A stretch of DNA of 64,000 bases, from contig NZ_AP024452.1 of NCBI RefSeq assembly GCF_016865485.1, positions 5,106,501 to 5,170,500 of the forward strand, given 5' to 3'. Below are positions 34,936 through 42,511 of the stretch, piece by piece. Each line of letters begins with the position of its first letter. Position 1 is the first letter of the stretch. The stretch is from Luteitalea sp. TBR-22 (GTDB taxonomy: Bacteria; Acidobacteriota; Vicinamibacteria; Vicinamibacterales; Vicinamibacteraceae). The notes beneath the pieces were generated by a model. The model searched no databases and was not told where the DNA came from. It saw nothing but the letters and a program-made list of their open reading frames with translations. The translations under genes were made by a program, and so were the position numbers.

Positions 34936-36661
34936 GAATCTGCACGTACTCCGGACAGCTCGCCAGCAGTTCCTGGTGCGTCCCCGTGGCGAGCACTTCC
35001 CCTTCCATCAGCAGCACGATCTGCTCGTAGTCCTCGACCGGCGCGATCTTCTGCGTCACCGACACGAGCGTCAGGCCGGGGTACAGCCGGCGCACGTTGT
35101 CGAGAATCATGCGCTCGGTCCTGACGTCCACCCGCGCCGTGAAGTCGTCGAGCAGCAGCACGCGCGGGTTCAGCGCCAGCGCCCGCGCCAGCATGATGCG
35201 CTGCTGCTGTCCGCCAGACAGGCTGCTGCCACGCTCGGCGACGACCGTGTCGAGGCCGTCCGGCAGGGAGCGGACGAACTCGCTGAGCTCGGCCGCGGCG
35301 ATCGCCTGCTCGAGGTCGGTGTCGCTGACGGTCTTGCTGAAGCCGATGTTCTCGCGCAGCGTCAGGTTGAACATCGTGGTGTCCTGGAAGACCAGCGCCA
35401 CCTGCTGGTGCAGCGTCCTCCTGTCGTACTCCTCGATGTTCCGGCCGTCGTAGGTCACGGTGCCGGCGGAGGGCGCGATCAGTCCCGTGAGCAGGTAGAG
35501 CAACTGCGTCTTGCCTGCCGCCGTCGGGCCGATGATGGCGGTGCGTGTGCCGGGCTGCACGCGCAGGGACACGTCCCTCAGCGCCGGCTTCTCGCCGAAC
35601 ATCAGCGTCACCCGGTCCAGCGCGATATCGCCGCGCAGGTTCGCGACCACCCCACCCCGGGCCGCCGGCGGCGGCGCCGCGAGCACCGCGCCGATCCGGC
35701 CGTACGACGCGCTCGATTGCGCGATCACGTTGCTCATGAAGCCGATCATGATGACGGGGAAGATCAGGATCGCGAGGTAGCTGTTGAAGGCGGTGAACTC
35801 GCCCAGCGTCATCGATCCGCCGATCACGAACCGTCCGCCGATGATCAGGATGGCCAGCGTCGCGAAGTTGGTGCAGAACATGATCATCGGAATCAGCCAG
35901 GCGAACAGGCGCAGGATGCGCAGGCTGATGTCGCGCGCGTCGGTGTTGGCGGCGAGGAACCGATCGTACTCGTACTGCTGCGAGTCGAGCAGCCGGACCA
36001 GCGCCGCGCCGAGGATGCTCTCGTTGATGACCTTGTTGAGCACGTCGACGGCGCCCTGCGCCCGCGTGAAGAGCGCCCGGACCCGCTTGAGTACCGCCTG
36101 GAAGGTGATGCCGATCACCGGCAGCACCGCCAGCACCACGAGGCCGAGCTTCCAGTTGATCGAAAGGAGCAGCGCGCTCGCGCCGAGGATGAGGAACACC
36201 GAGGCGACGATCGTGCCCACCGCCTGGGCGACGAACAGCTTGACCGCGTCGACGTCGGAGGTCAGGTTGGTCAGCAGCGTTGCGGTGGTCACCTGCTGGA
36301 TGTAGCCGAGTGACTGCTTCGCAAGCGTGGACGCGATCTTCGTGCGCAGGTCGCGCGCGACCCGCTCGGCGGCCACGGTCTGGGCGATGTTCTGCAGGTA
36401 CGAAAAGACGAACACGCCGATCGCGACGAGGGCGAACTCGAGGAGGAGCGCATTCGGCACGTGGCGACTGGCCGCGAAGGTGTCGATGGCGCGCGACAGC
36501 AGCGTCGGGACCGCCAGGCTGAGCGCGTTGCCGGCGATCGTCAGGCACACGATCCCCGCGACCAGGGGGCGATACGGCGTGAGCAGCGAGGTGAGCGTCG
36601 GTCCGGCCGGCCGGGCGGAGATCGTCCCGGCGTCGGCGGCCGCGCGGGTCGTGTCGGCCAC
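34889..36661 (-). CDS. ABC exporter half-transporter, degenerate-site subunit
   Basis: 590 residues: membrane domain (about 30-330) and NBD (about 350-580). Walker A GPTAAGKTQ (about 377) and signature LSGGQQQR are intact. The residue after Walker B is Asp, not Glu (LLLDDFTA, about 504), and the H-loop His is Gln (VTQKIA, about 535). This is the pattern of the non-hydrolysing partner in heterodimeric exporters. It is first in the two-gene operon and overlaps its partner. The membrane half starts from a hydrophilic N-terminus with no signal peptide. About 70 bases separate it from the SPFH gene end. Confidence 0.93.
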   Translation of the reverse strand: MADTTRAAADAGTISARPAGPTLTSLLTPYRPLVAGIVCLTIAGNALSLAVPTLLSRAIDTFAASRHVPNALLLEFALVAIGVFVFSYLQNIAQTVAAERVARDLRTKIASTLAKQSLGYIQQVTTATLLTNLTSDVDAVKLFVAQAVGTIVASVFLILGASALLLSINWKLGLVVLAVLPVIGITFQAVLKRVRALFTRAQGAVDVLNKVINESILGAALVRLLDSQQYEYDRFLAANTDARDISLRILRLFAWLIPMIMFCTNFATLAILIIGGRFVIGGSMTLGEFTAFNSYLAILIFPVIMIGFMSNVIAQSSASYGRIGAVLAAPPPAARGGVVANLRGDIALDRVTLMFGEKPALRDVSLRVQPGTRTAIIGPTAAGKTQLLYLLTGLIAPSAGTVTYDGRNIEEYDRRTLHQQVALVFQDTTMFNLTLRENIGFSKTVSDTDLEQAIAAAELSEFVRSLPDGLDTVVAERGSSLSGGQQQRIMLARALALNPRVLLLDDFTARVDVRTERMILDNVRRLYPGLTLVSVTQKIAPVEDYEQIVLLMEGEVLATGTHQELLASCPEYVQIHESQRSTSHYESVQA

Positions 36662-36730
36662 GGGCTGGCTAGTTTCTCATACCGGCCGATGGGCGTGGAG
36701 CGGGCATCACCCACTCCACGCCAGGCACGA

Positions 36731-37702
36731 TCAGCGAGGCGCCGTGGCGCTCGAGGCCTTCCCCGCCGTGGGCCGCGCCGCATCCATCGTCCCCGTGAGC
36801 GGCACGCCCATCGCGCCGACCGGGATGTACACGGTCGTGTGGTTCGGCGAGTTGACCATCAGCTTCTGCGCCTCGATCGCCTCGTGCTGTACGTACAGCG
36901 ACGTGAGCTGGCCGCGGATGATCTGCATCGACGCGGCGATGCCCGTTGCCTGGATCTCCCGCTTGGTCCGCTCCTTGCGCTCGATGGCGATCTCGGTGTC
37001 CTTCCGCTCGAGCTCCTGCGTGGCGGCCAGCTTGCGCGCCACCGCATCAGCCACTTCGGCCGGGTACTGCACGTTGCCGACGACGACGCTGCTGATGATG
37101 AAGGGGCTGGTCGCGGCATAGGCCCGGATGCGCTGCAGCACCGCCTCGCCGATCGGGATGAGGTCGTCCTTGACGCGCAGGCCCTCGCGCCGCTGCACCT
37201 CGTCGCGCGCGAAGGTCCGCAGCGGCTCGCGCACGAAATGCCCGTACGCGACCTTCACGATCGCGTCAGGCGACCGTTCCATCGCGCCGTCGGCGACGGT
37301 GGTGCTGAACCGCTCCATGAAGAGCGGCACGCGCGCCTGGTCGACACGCCACACCGTGTGCACGGCAAACGAGATCTTCAGGTTGTCGCGACTGAGGACG
37401 GAGTCGTCTCCCGCGAACGTCTCGGTGTACGTGTAGGGCGTCACGCTGACGTTGGTGACGTCGAGCAGCCACTGGCGCCCGGGCGACGTCGGCCCACGCT
37501 GCACGCCGTAGAAGCGCGACTGTCCGAACACCGCACCCTTCGTGAGGTAGCCGACGTACCCGGCAGGCGTGTACGGGTTGTTCGAGCCGGCGAGCCACAC
37601 GCCGACGAGGAGCGCGATGGCGACGCCGACGAGGGGAATGGTCGAGGACGCGAGGGTGCGGAGAGACGCGACGACGCGCTCCCCGTGCAGGCGATGCAAC
37701 AC
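36731..37702 (-). CDS. SPFH/prohibitin-family membrane protein
   Basis: 323 residues from GTG 37702 (GGAG five bases upstream; ATG 37765 is an alternative). One N-terminal membrane helix (about 20-40, IPLVGVAIALLVGVWLAG) is followed by the SPFH/Band-7 domain (about 60-250) with VSVTPYTYTETFAGDD, KISFAVHTVWRV and GLRVKDDLIPIGEAVLQRI. A charged helical region follows (LERKDTEIAIERKERTKRE), then the C-terminal segment NSPNHTTVYIPVGAMGV that recurs as a fragment near 2.6 kb. Such proteins form membrane-bound rings organising proteases or lipids. No NfeD or FtsH partner is nearby. Confidence 0.88.
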   Translation of the reverse strand: MLHRLHGERVVASLRTLASSTIPLVGVAIALLVGVWLAGSNNPYTPAGYVGYLTKGAVFGQSRFYGVQRGPTSPGRQWLLDVTNVSVTPYTYTETFAGDDSVLSRDNLKISFAVHTVWRVDQARVPLFMERFSTTVADGAMERSPDAIVKVAYGHFVREPLRTFARDEVQRREGLRVKDDLIPIGEAVLQRIRAYAATSPFIISSVVVGNVQYPAEVADAVARKLAATQELERKDTEIAIERKERTKREIQATGIAASMQIIRGQLTSLYVQHEAIEAQKLMVNSPNHTTVYIPVGAMGVPLTGTMDAARPTAGKASSATAPR

Positions 37703-37794
37703 GGTGACTCCACACGCCGACGAGGTTAGCTGACGGGCTCGAGCCTGGAGTTGCTCTATCCGCATCGCTCCGAAGAGCTCCGCGGAATTCGCCC

Positions 37795-37871
37795 CGGTGC
37801 GCGGGAATTCGCGCCTTGGGTCCCCCGTGACGTCCACTGGACGTCTTTGGCGTTTTCCCGAACATACGCCT
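37795..37871 (+). repeat. Left copy of 77-bp direct repeat flanking oxidoreductase gene
   Basis: About 77 bases nearly identical to 39613-39690, differing at only a few positions. Inside is a palindrome with arms GACGTCC and GGACGTC around two variable bases. It lies in the 283-base gap between the SPFH gene and the oxidoreductase. Same orientation as the right copy. Confidence 0.9.
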
Positions 37872-37985
37872 CGCCGATACGGCCGTCAAATGCCCGGCGG
37901 CGCGCCGGCGCGGACCGATGCCGCACCGGCTGCCGCCTCTGCTCGCCCGTGCGGCGATAGAATCCCGGCTCGACAAGGAGCCTTC

Positions 37986-39578
37986 ATGAGCCAGGTCTCG
38001 AGACGCACGTTCCTCTCCACCACCGCCGCCGGCGCCGGCCTCACCATCGTGCCGCGGCGCGTGCTGGGTCGCGGCTTCCAGGCCCCGAGCGACACCGTCA
38101 ACATCGCGACCGTCGGCTTCGGCGGTATGGGCGGCGGCAATACCCGCCGCCTCATGACCCAGAACATCGTCGCGATCTGCGACGTCGACGACGTGCTCGT
38201 GGATGCCCAGCTGAAGCGCATGACCGAGGACGCCGCCAGTGCAACGCCGGCTGCGTCGACGCCACAGCCGATCTCGAAAGCCCAGGCGGCTGCGAACGCA
38301 CGGCGGCCACCGGTCGACAACCAGGCTGCCCTGCGACGCTTCACGAGCGAGCAGCTCCCGCGCCTGAAGCGGTACCGCGACTACCGCGAGCTGCTCGACA
38401 GGCAGAAGGACCTCGACGCCATCGTCGTCGCCACGCCCGACCACATGCACGCGCTGATCGCGCTGGCGGCAATGGACCTCGGCAAGCACGTGTACGTACA
38501 GAAGCCCCTGTGCTGGTCGGTCGAGGAGGCACGCGCCCTGGCCCGCAAGGCGAAGGCGATGCCCCGCGTCGTGACGCAGATGGGCAACCAGGGCCACTCC
38601 AGCGACGGATCGCGCACCGGTTACGAGTACATCCGCGGCGGGGCGATCGGCGACGTGCGCGAGGTGCACGTGTGGACGAACCGTCCGTATGGCTACTGGC
38701 CGCAGGGCATCCCGCGCCCCGCGCCCATCCAGCCCGAGACCGGTCCGCGACCGCTGCGCTACCCCTCCGCACGCGCCACCGCCCTGACGGCCGACGCGCT
38801 CTACCGCGAGGCGGGGCCGGTGCCGTCGACGCTCTCGTGGGACCTGTTCCTCGGGGGCGCGCCGATGGTGGAGTACAACCCGCTCTACCACCCGCGCAAC
38901 TGGCGGGGCTGGGTCGACTGGGGTCAGGGCGCGATCGGCGACATGGGCGCGCACCTGATCGATCACCCATTCCGATCGCTGGACCTCGGCATGCCGACCG
39001 TGATCGAGACGGTGTCGACGCCGTTCAACGGCGCCTGCTATCCCACGGCCTCGATGACCCACTACCAGTTCGCGGCGCGTGGCAGCATGCCGGCCGTGAA
39101 GCTCACCTGGTACGACGGCGGCCTCACGCCGCGGCGCCCGGAGGAACTCGGCGACGAGATGCTGAACGGCGAGGGCGGCATCATCTACGTCGGCACGAAG
39201 GGCAAGATGATCCAGCTCACCTACGGCCACGAGCCGCGACTGCTGCCGAAGTCGTTGCACGAGAAGACCGGCGAGCCGAAGGCGCTGCTGCCGCGCGTCG
39301 CGCACGGGCAGGACGAGCACGAGATGAACTGGGTCGAGGCGATCCAGGGCAAGGCCCAGATCTCGTGCCCGTTCGAGTACGCGGCGCGCCTCACCGAGGT
39401 GATGCTGCTCGGCGTCGTCTCGCTGCGCGCCGGCCAGAAGACGCCCGGCGACAGCAGGATCCACTACGACGCGGCCAACATGCGCGTGACCAACACCATC
39501 AAGGGCCCGAACGGGATCGTGACCGATCCGAACGAGTTCCTGCGGCGCGAGTACCGCGCGCCCTGGCGGCTGGCTTAG
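37986..39578 (+). CDS. Gfo/Idh/MocA-family oxidoreductase, Tat-exported
   Basis: 530 residues from ATG 37986 (AAGGAG six bases upstream). The Tat leader SRRTFLSTTAAGAGL is followed by the NAD(P)-binding fold (TVGFGGMGGGNTRRL, VAICDVDDVL, AIVVATPDHMHALIAL), then EKP-like VYVQKPLCWSV and the substrate domain with GNQGH, IGDMGAHLIDHPF and WYDGG. Family members oxidise or reduce sugars and polyols using tightly bound NAD(P); a few, such as glucose-fructose oxidoreductase, are exported folded by Tat. The gene is enclosed by 77-bp direct repeats, and a deleted copy exists at 905-1145. Substrate unknown. Confidence 0.92.
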   Translation: MSQVSRRTFLSTTAAGAGLTIVPRRVLGRGFQAPSDTVNIATVGFGGMGGGNTRRLMTQNIVAICDVDDVLVDAQLKRMTEDAASATPAASTPQPISKAQAAANARRPPVDNQAALRRFTSEQLPRLKRYRDYRELLDRQKDLDAIVVATPDHMHALIALAAMDLGKHVYVQKPLCWSVEEARALARKAKAMPRVVTQMGNQGHSSDGSRTGYEYIRGGAIGDVREVHVWTNRPYGYWPQGIPRPAPIQPETGPRPLRYPSARATALTADALYREAGPVPSTLSWDLFLGGAPMVEYNPLYHPRNWRGWVDWGQGAIGDMGAHLIDHPFRSLDLGMPTVIETVSTPFNGACYPTASMTHYQFAARGSMPAVKLTWYDGGLTPRRPEELGDEMLNGEGGIIYVGTKGKMIQLTYGHEPRLLPKSLHEKTGEPKALLPRVAHGQDEHEMNWVEAIQGKAQISCPFEYAARLTEVMLLGVVSLRAGQKTPGDSRIHYDAANMRVTNTIKGPNGIVTDPNEFLRREYRAPWRLA

Positions 39579-39612
39579 GAGTCGAACGCGTCACGGCCGC
39601 GCGCTGCAGGGC

Positions 39613-39690
39613 CGGGTGCGCGGAGATTCGCGCCTTGGGTCCCCCGTGACGTCCTCTGGACGTCTTTGGCGTCTTCTCGAACATACGCCT
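39613..39690 (+). repeat. Right copy of 77-bp direct repeat flanking oxidoreductase gene
   Basis: Direct counterpart of 37795-37871 in the same orientation, beginning about 35 bases after the oxidoreductase stop. With the left copy it encloses the gene in a cassette of about 1.9 kb. Confidence 0.9.
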
Positions 39691-39925
39691 GCCGGGGACG
39701 GTCGCCATCTCGACCCACACCGCGACGTCGCGGCAGCCGTGCCGCTCCCGCTGCTCAACCTGCTGGCCGCCGTCTTCGCCTGACGCCCCCGCCTCGGGCC
39801 CAATGCGCCTCGCTGCCGGCGCTTCCCGTTCCAGCGCTCGAGCGATTACCTCGAGGAGACGCCAGGCCTGCACATCCAGGACGAGTTGCCACGTCCCGTG
39901 CCGCCCCGGGTGCCGAGCCGTCAGC

Positions 39926-39953
39926 TTGACAGCGCGAAATCGATCAGTATTAT
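39926..39953 (+). promoter_or_regulatory. Sigma70 promoter of the marR/TTT operon
   Basis: A perfect -35 TTGACA (39926-39931), 16 bases, then -10 TATTAT (39948-39953; five of six consensus bases). Transcription would start near 39960. It stands out as an AT-rich patch in otherwise GC-rich DNA. Confidence 0.8.
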
Positions 39954-39977
39954 GATGATCAGACTTCTGAACATCAT
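39952..39977. promoter_or_regulatory. Near-perfect 26-bp palindrome, MarR operator
   Basis: Arms ATGATGATCAGA and TCTGAACATCAT (11 of 12 positions complementary) around CT. The palindrome overlaps the -10 box, the predicted transcription start and the regulator's start codon. A bound MarR dimer would block its own promoter. Confidence 0.8.
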
Positions 39978-40512
39978 GACACGCGCCCGGAAGGCCTCCA
40001 CGCCGAAGGTGGGAGCAGATGCCGCGCTCTCGCCGATCGCACTCGGTCGACGCTTCTATCAGATCGCCGTCGCGCGAACGGCAGAAGTGAACGAGCCGCA
40101 TGGCCTGCGGCCGCTGGAGTTCGGCGTGCTCGTGCGCCTGCACGACACACCCGGGCTCGACCAGAACTCCCTTGCCGAACGCATGGCGCTCGACCGCACG
40201 ACGGCGGGGGCGATGGTGCAGCACCTCGAGGAACTCGGGCTGGTCGAGCGTACGGTCAACGGTCGCGATCGGCGGGCCCGTGTGCTCCGCCTGAGTCCGG
40301 CCGGCCGGGCACTGCACGATCGACAGCGCCCTGCGGCGGTCGCCGCGCAGCTCAGGATGCTCGAGGTGCTGAGTCCCGCCGAGCGCGCCTCGCTCATCGA
40401 CATGCTGGCGCGCGTCGTCGAAGCGAACCAGGCCTACGTCCGCCCCGGTGCCGGGCGTCGACCGCGCAACGCGCGGCGCCCGGCCAGCCTGGAGTCGACA
40501 CGCGCGAAGTGA
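39976..40512 (+). CDS. MarR-family transcriptional regulator
   Basis: 178 residues from ATG 39976. The two upstream ATGs (39952, 39955) lie before the predicted transcription start, so this one is preferred; it has little leader and no clear ribosome-binding site. The winged helix has PLEFGVLVRLHDTPGLDQNSLAERMALDRTTAGAMVQHLEELGLVERT and the wing DGRDRRARVL-like NGRDRRARVLRLSPAGRAL, classic MarR features. It lies nine bases before the TctC gene and is probably in the same transcript. MarR proteins usually respond to aromatic or phenolic ligands, possibly the solute of the TTT transporter. Confidence 0.92.
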   Translation: MTRARKASTPKVGADAALSPIALGRRFYQIAVARTAEVNEPHGLRPLEFGVLVRLHDTPGLDQNSLAERMALDRTTAGAMVQHLEELGLVERTVNGRDRRARVLRLSPAGRALHDRQRPAAVAAQLRMLEVLSPAERASLIDMLARVVEANQAYVRPGAGRRPRNARRPASLESTRAK

Positions 40513-40521
40513 GGAGGAGAC

Positions 40522-41511
40522 ATGTCCTGGACGCGACGTCGGTTCGTGCTGCAGACGGTCGGCCTGACTACCCTCGCAGGCTGTGCGCGCCAGGCAGGCC
40601 AGGCCGCCTGGCCGACCGGACCCGTGCGACTCGTGGTGCCGTTCGGCGCCGGCACGAGTGCCGACCTGGCGGCCAGGGTGTTCGCGCCGCGCCTGGCGTC
40701 ACGCTGGCAGCAGTCGGTGGTGGTGGACAACCGCCCCGGCGGCGACGGCGTCGCCGGCGCGCAGACCTTCGTCGAGGCGCGGGACCCGAACGCCCTCTTC
40801 TTCTCGCCGATGGGCATCGTCACCACCAGCGCCTGGCTGCACGGGCGACTTCCCTTCGATCCGGACGCGGATCTCGTGCCGATCGCTGCTGCCGTACGGC
40901 CGAACATCGCGATCGCCGCCGCCTCGTCGCTCGGCGCATCGTCGCTGTCGGCGCTTGTCGCGCTCGTGCGGGACCACGCGGATGACTACGTGTGGAGCGC
41001 AACGCCCGGCCTGCCGACGCTCGTGTTCCGCGGCTTCCTCAAGGTCGAAGCGCTCGCCATGCGGCACGTCGCGTACCGCGACATCGCCCCGGCGGTGCGC
41101 GACCTCGACGCCGGACGGTTGCACCTGCTGGTGGCGGCCATCCCGACGCTGACGCCGGCCCTGACCTCGGGTGGCGCGCGCTTGCTGGCAGTGACGACGA
41201 GCACACGGGCGCGGTCGTGGCCCGACGTCCCCACGACCGGCGAAGCCGGCTATCCCGCACTGACGGTCGAGGGACCGTTCGGCCTCTTCGGCGGCCGGGG
41301 CATGCCGGCAGCCCTGCGGCAGCGAATCGCCGCGGACGTCCGCGCAGCGAGCACAGATCCCGAATTGACGGCCCGCTTGACGAGGGCCGGTTTCGCCATC
41401 GAGGCCAGCACGCCGGAGGCATTCGAGGCAGCCCTCGCCGCACAGCGGCGCCAGGTGGACGGCCTGGCCCGTCTCGTCGGCCTGTCACGACCCGAGGAGC
41501 CAACGCGATGA
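40522..41511 (+). CDS. TctC/Bug-family periplasmic solute-binding protein
   Basis: 329 residues from ATG 40522 (AGGAGGAG upstream). A Tat-like RRRFVLQ signal with possible lipobox LAGC precedes the Bug fold: VRLVVPFGAGTSADLAAR, VVDNRPGGDGVAGAQ, and the C-terminal LLAVTTSTRARSWPDVPTTGEAGYP. It captures a small carboxylate for the tripartite tricarboxylate transporter encoded downstream. It overlaps the methyltransferase gene by four bases. The ligand (di-/tricarboxylate or aromatic acid) is undetermined. Confidence 0.92.
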   Translation: MSWTRRRFVLQTVGLTTLAGCARQAGQAAWPTGPVRLVVPFGAGTSADLAARVFAPRLASRWQQSVVVDNRPGGDGVAGAQTFVEARDPNALFFSPMGIVTTSAWLHGRLPFDPDADLVPIAAAVRPNIAIAAASSLGASSLSALVALVRDHADDYVWSATPGLPTLVFRGFLKVEALAMRHVAYRDIAPAVRDLDAGRLHLLVAAIPTLTPALTSGGARLLAVTTSTRARSWPDVPTTGEAGYPALTVEGPFGLFGGRGMPAALRQRIAADVRAASTDPELTARLTRAGFAIEASTPEAFEAALAAQRRQVDGLARLVGLSRPEEPTR

Positions 41512-42269
41512 CCTACATCTTCGAAAACGCCGCACCCCAGGCAGGCATGCGGTTGGGCGTCCTCGCGGACATCTTCGACGAGACGACCAGGCAGTGCCTT
41601 GCCGCACGAGGTGTGCAGGACGGATGGCGATGCCTCGAGGTCGGCGGTGGGACAGGCACGATCGCGGCGTGGCTGGCCTCGCGCGTCGGCCCGACCGGGT
41701 CGGTGCTCGTCACCGACATCGACCCACAGCTGATGTCGACGGTCAGCGCCAAGAACCTCGAAATTCGCCACCATGACATCGAGAGCGACCCGCTTCCAGC
41801 TGACGCTTTCGACCTCGTTCATGCCCGGCTGGTGTTGTCGCATCTCGCTCGACCCGACCTGGCGCTCTTCCGCATGGTGTCGGCGTTGAAGCCAGGCGGA
41901 TGGCTGGTGGTCGAGGACTTCGAGGTACCACCGCCGGGCGACGGCGACGACGCACTCTCGGCGACGGCGCTGGCGATGCGCGGACTCACCTCCGCGGCCA
42001 GCGACCACAGGCTCGGTCGCACGTTGGCGCGTCGGCTGGTGCACGCAGGCCTGGAGGACGTCGAGATCGAGGGCCGGGCTCGCCTGGTGCGCGGCGCCAC
42101 CCTCGGTGCTCGGCTGATGCAGGCCAACTTCGAGCAGCTGCGCCCCCGGTTGCTCGCCACCGGCTTGTCGGCCGAGCAGTTCGCCGCTGACCATGCCGAG
42201 CTCGATGATCCCCGCTTCGAGATGCGTGCCCCGACCATGTGGACGGCCTGGGGCCGCCGAGCGGCCTGA
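41508..42269 (+). CDS. Class I SAM-dependent methyltransferase
   Basis: 253 residues from ATG 41508 (ATGA overlap with tctC). SAM-binding motif I is LEVGGGTGTIAAWLA, followed by VLVTDIDPQ (motif II acidic residue), AFDLVHARLVLSHL and LKPGGWLVVEDF. The fold is that of small-molecule methyltransferases of the UbiE/type 11 group. It is translationally coupled on both sides inside a TTT transporter operon, which is not standard for these operons. It may modify the imported compound or a derived ligand; this is inference. Confidence 0.9.
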   Translation: MTYIFENAAPQAGMRLGVLADIFDETTRQCLAARGVQDGWRCLEVGGGTGTIAAWLASRVGPTGSVLVTDIDPQLMSTVSAKNLEIRHHDIESDPLPADAFDLVHARLVLSHLARPDLALFRMVSALKPGGWLVVEDFEVPPPGDGDDALSATALAMRGLTSAASDHRLGRTLARRLVHAGLEDVEIEGRARLVRGATLGARLMQANFEQLRPRLLATGLSAEQFAADHAELDDPRFEMRAPTMWTAWGRRAA

Positions 42270-42511
42270 TGCGGCAACAGGAACTGCGCAGCCTGCTCGC
42301 GGTGACCGGGAGTGTGGTCGCCTTCGCGCTGACGGTCGAGCGTGTCGGGCTGCTGGCGGCGGTCATCGCCACCACGCTGCTGGCCTCGGTCGGCGCCGGT
42401 CGCCTGCCGGTGCGAGTCGCCTTGCCGTATGCGGCAGCCCTGGCCATTGCCGTAGGGCTGCTGTTCGTCGGTGGGCTGTCGCTGCCGATCCCGCTGATGC
42501 CGTGGCCGTGA
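42269..42511 (+). CDS. Short TctB-like membrane subunit
   Basis: 80 residues from ATG 42269 (TGATG with the methyltransferase stop). It has two to three hydrophobic helices (SLLAVTGSVVAFALTVERVG, LLAAVIATTLLASV, ALPYAAALAIAVGLLFVG) and ends in LPIPLMPWP, the tail seen in TctB proteins. Typical TctB subunits have about 140-160 residues and four helices, so the N-terminal half is missing. The four-base overlap with TctA (GTGA) indicates it is still translated as part of the operon. Confidence 0.8.
   Translation: MRQQELRSLLAVTGSVVAFALTVERVGLLAAVIATTLLASVGAGRLPVRVALPYAAALAIAVGLLFVGGLSLPIPLMPWP

Larger units (their letters stand above)
39579..39975. other. Intergenic region with repeat, promoter and operator
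   Basis: About 397 bases. The first part holds the right copy of the 77-bp repeat, and the last about 50 bases hold the MarR promoter and operator. Between (39691-39925) no gene or signal is recognised. Confidence 0.5.

Noticed and set aside
37795-39690. Direct-repeat-flanked gene considered as an insertion sequence
   Set aside because: The enclosed gene is a metabolic oxidoreductase, not a transposase, and no terminal inverted repeats bound the unit.
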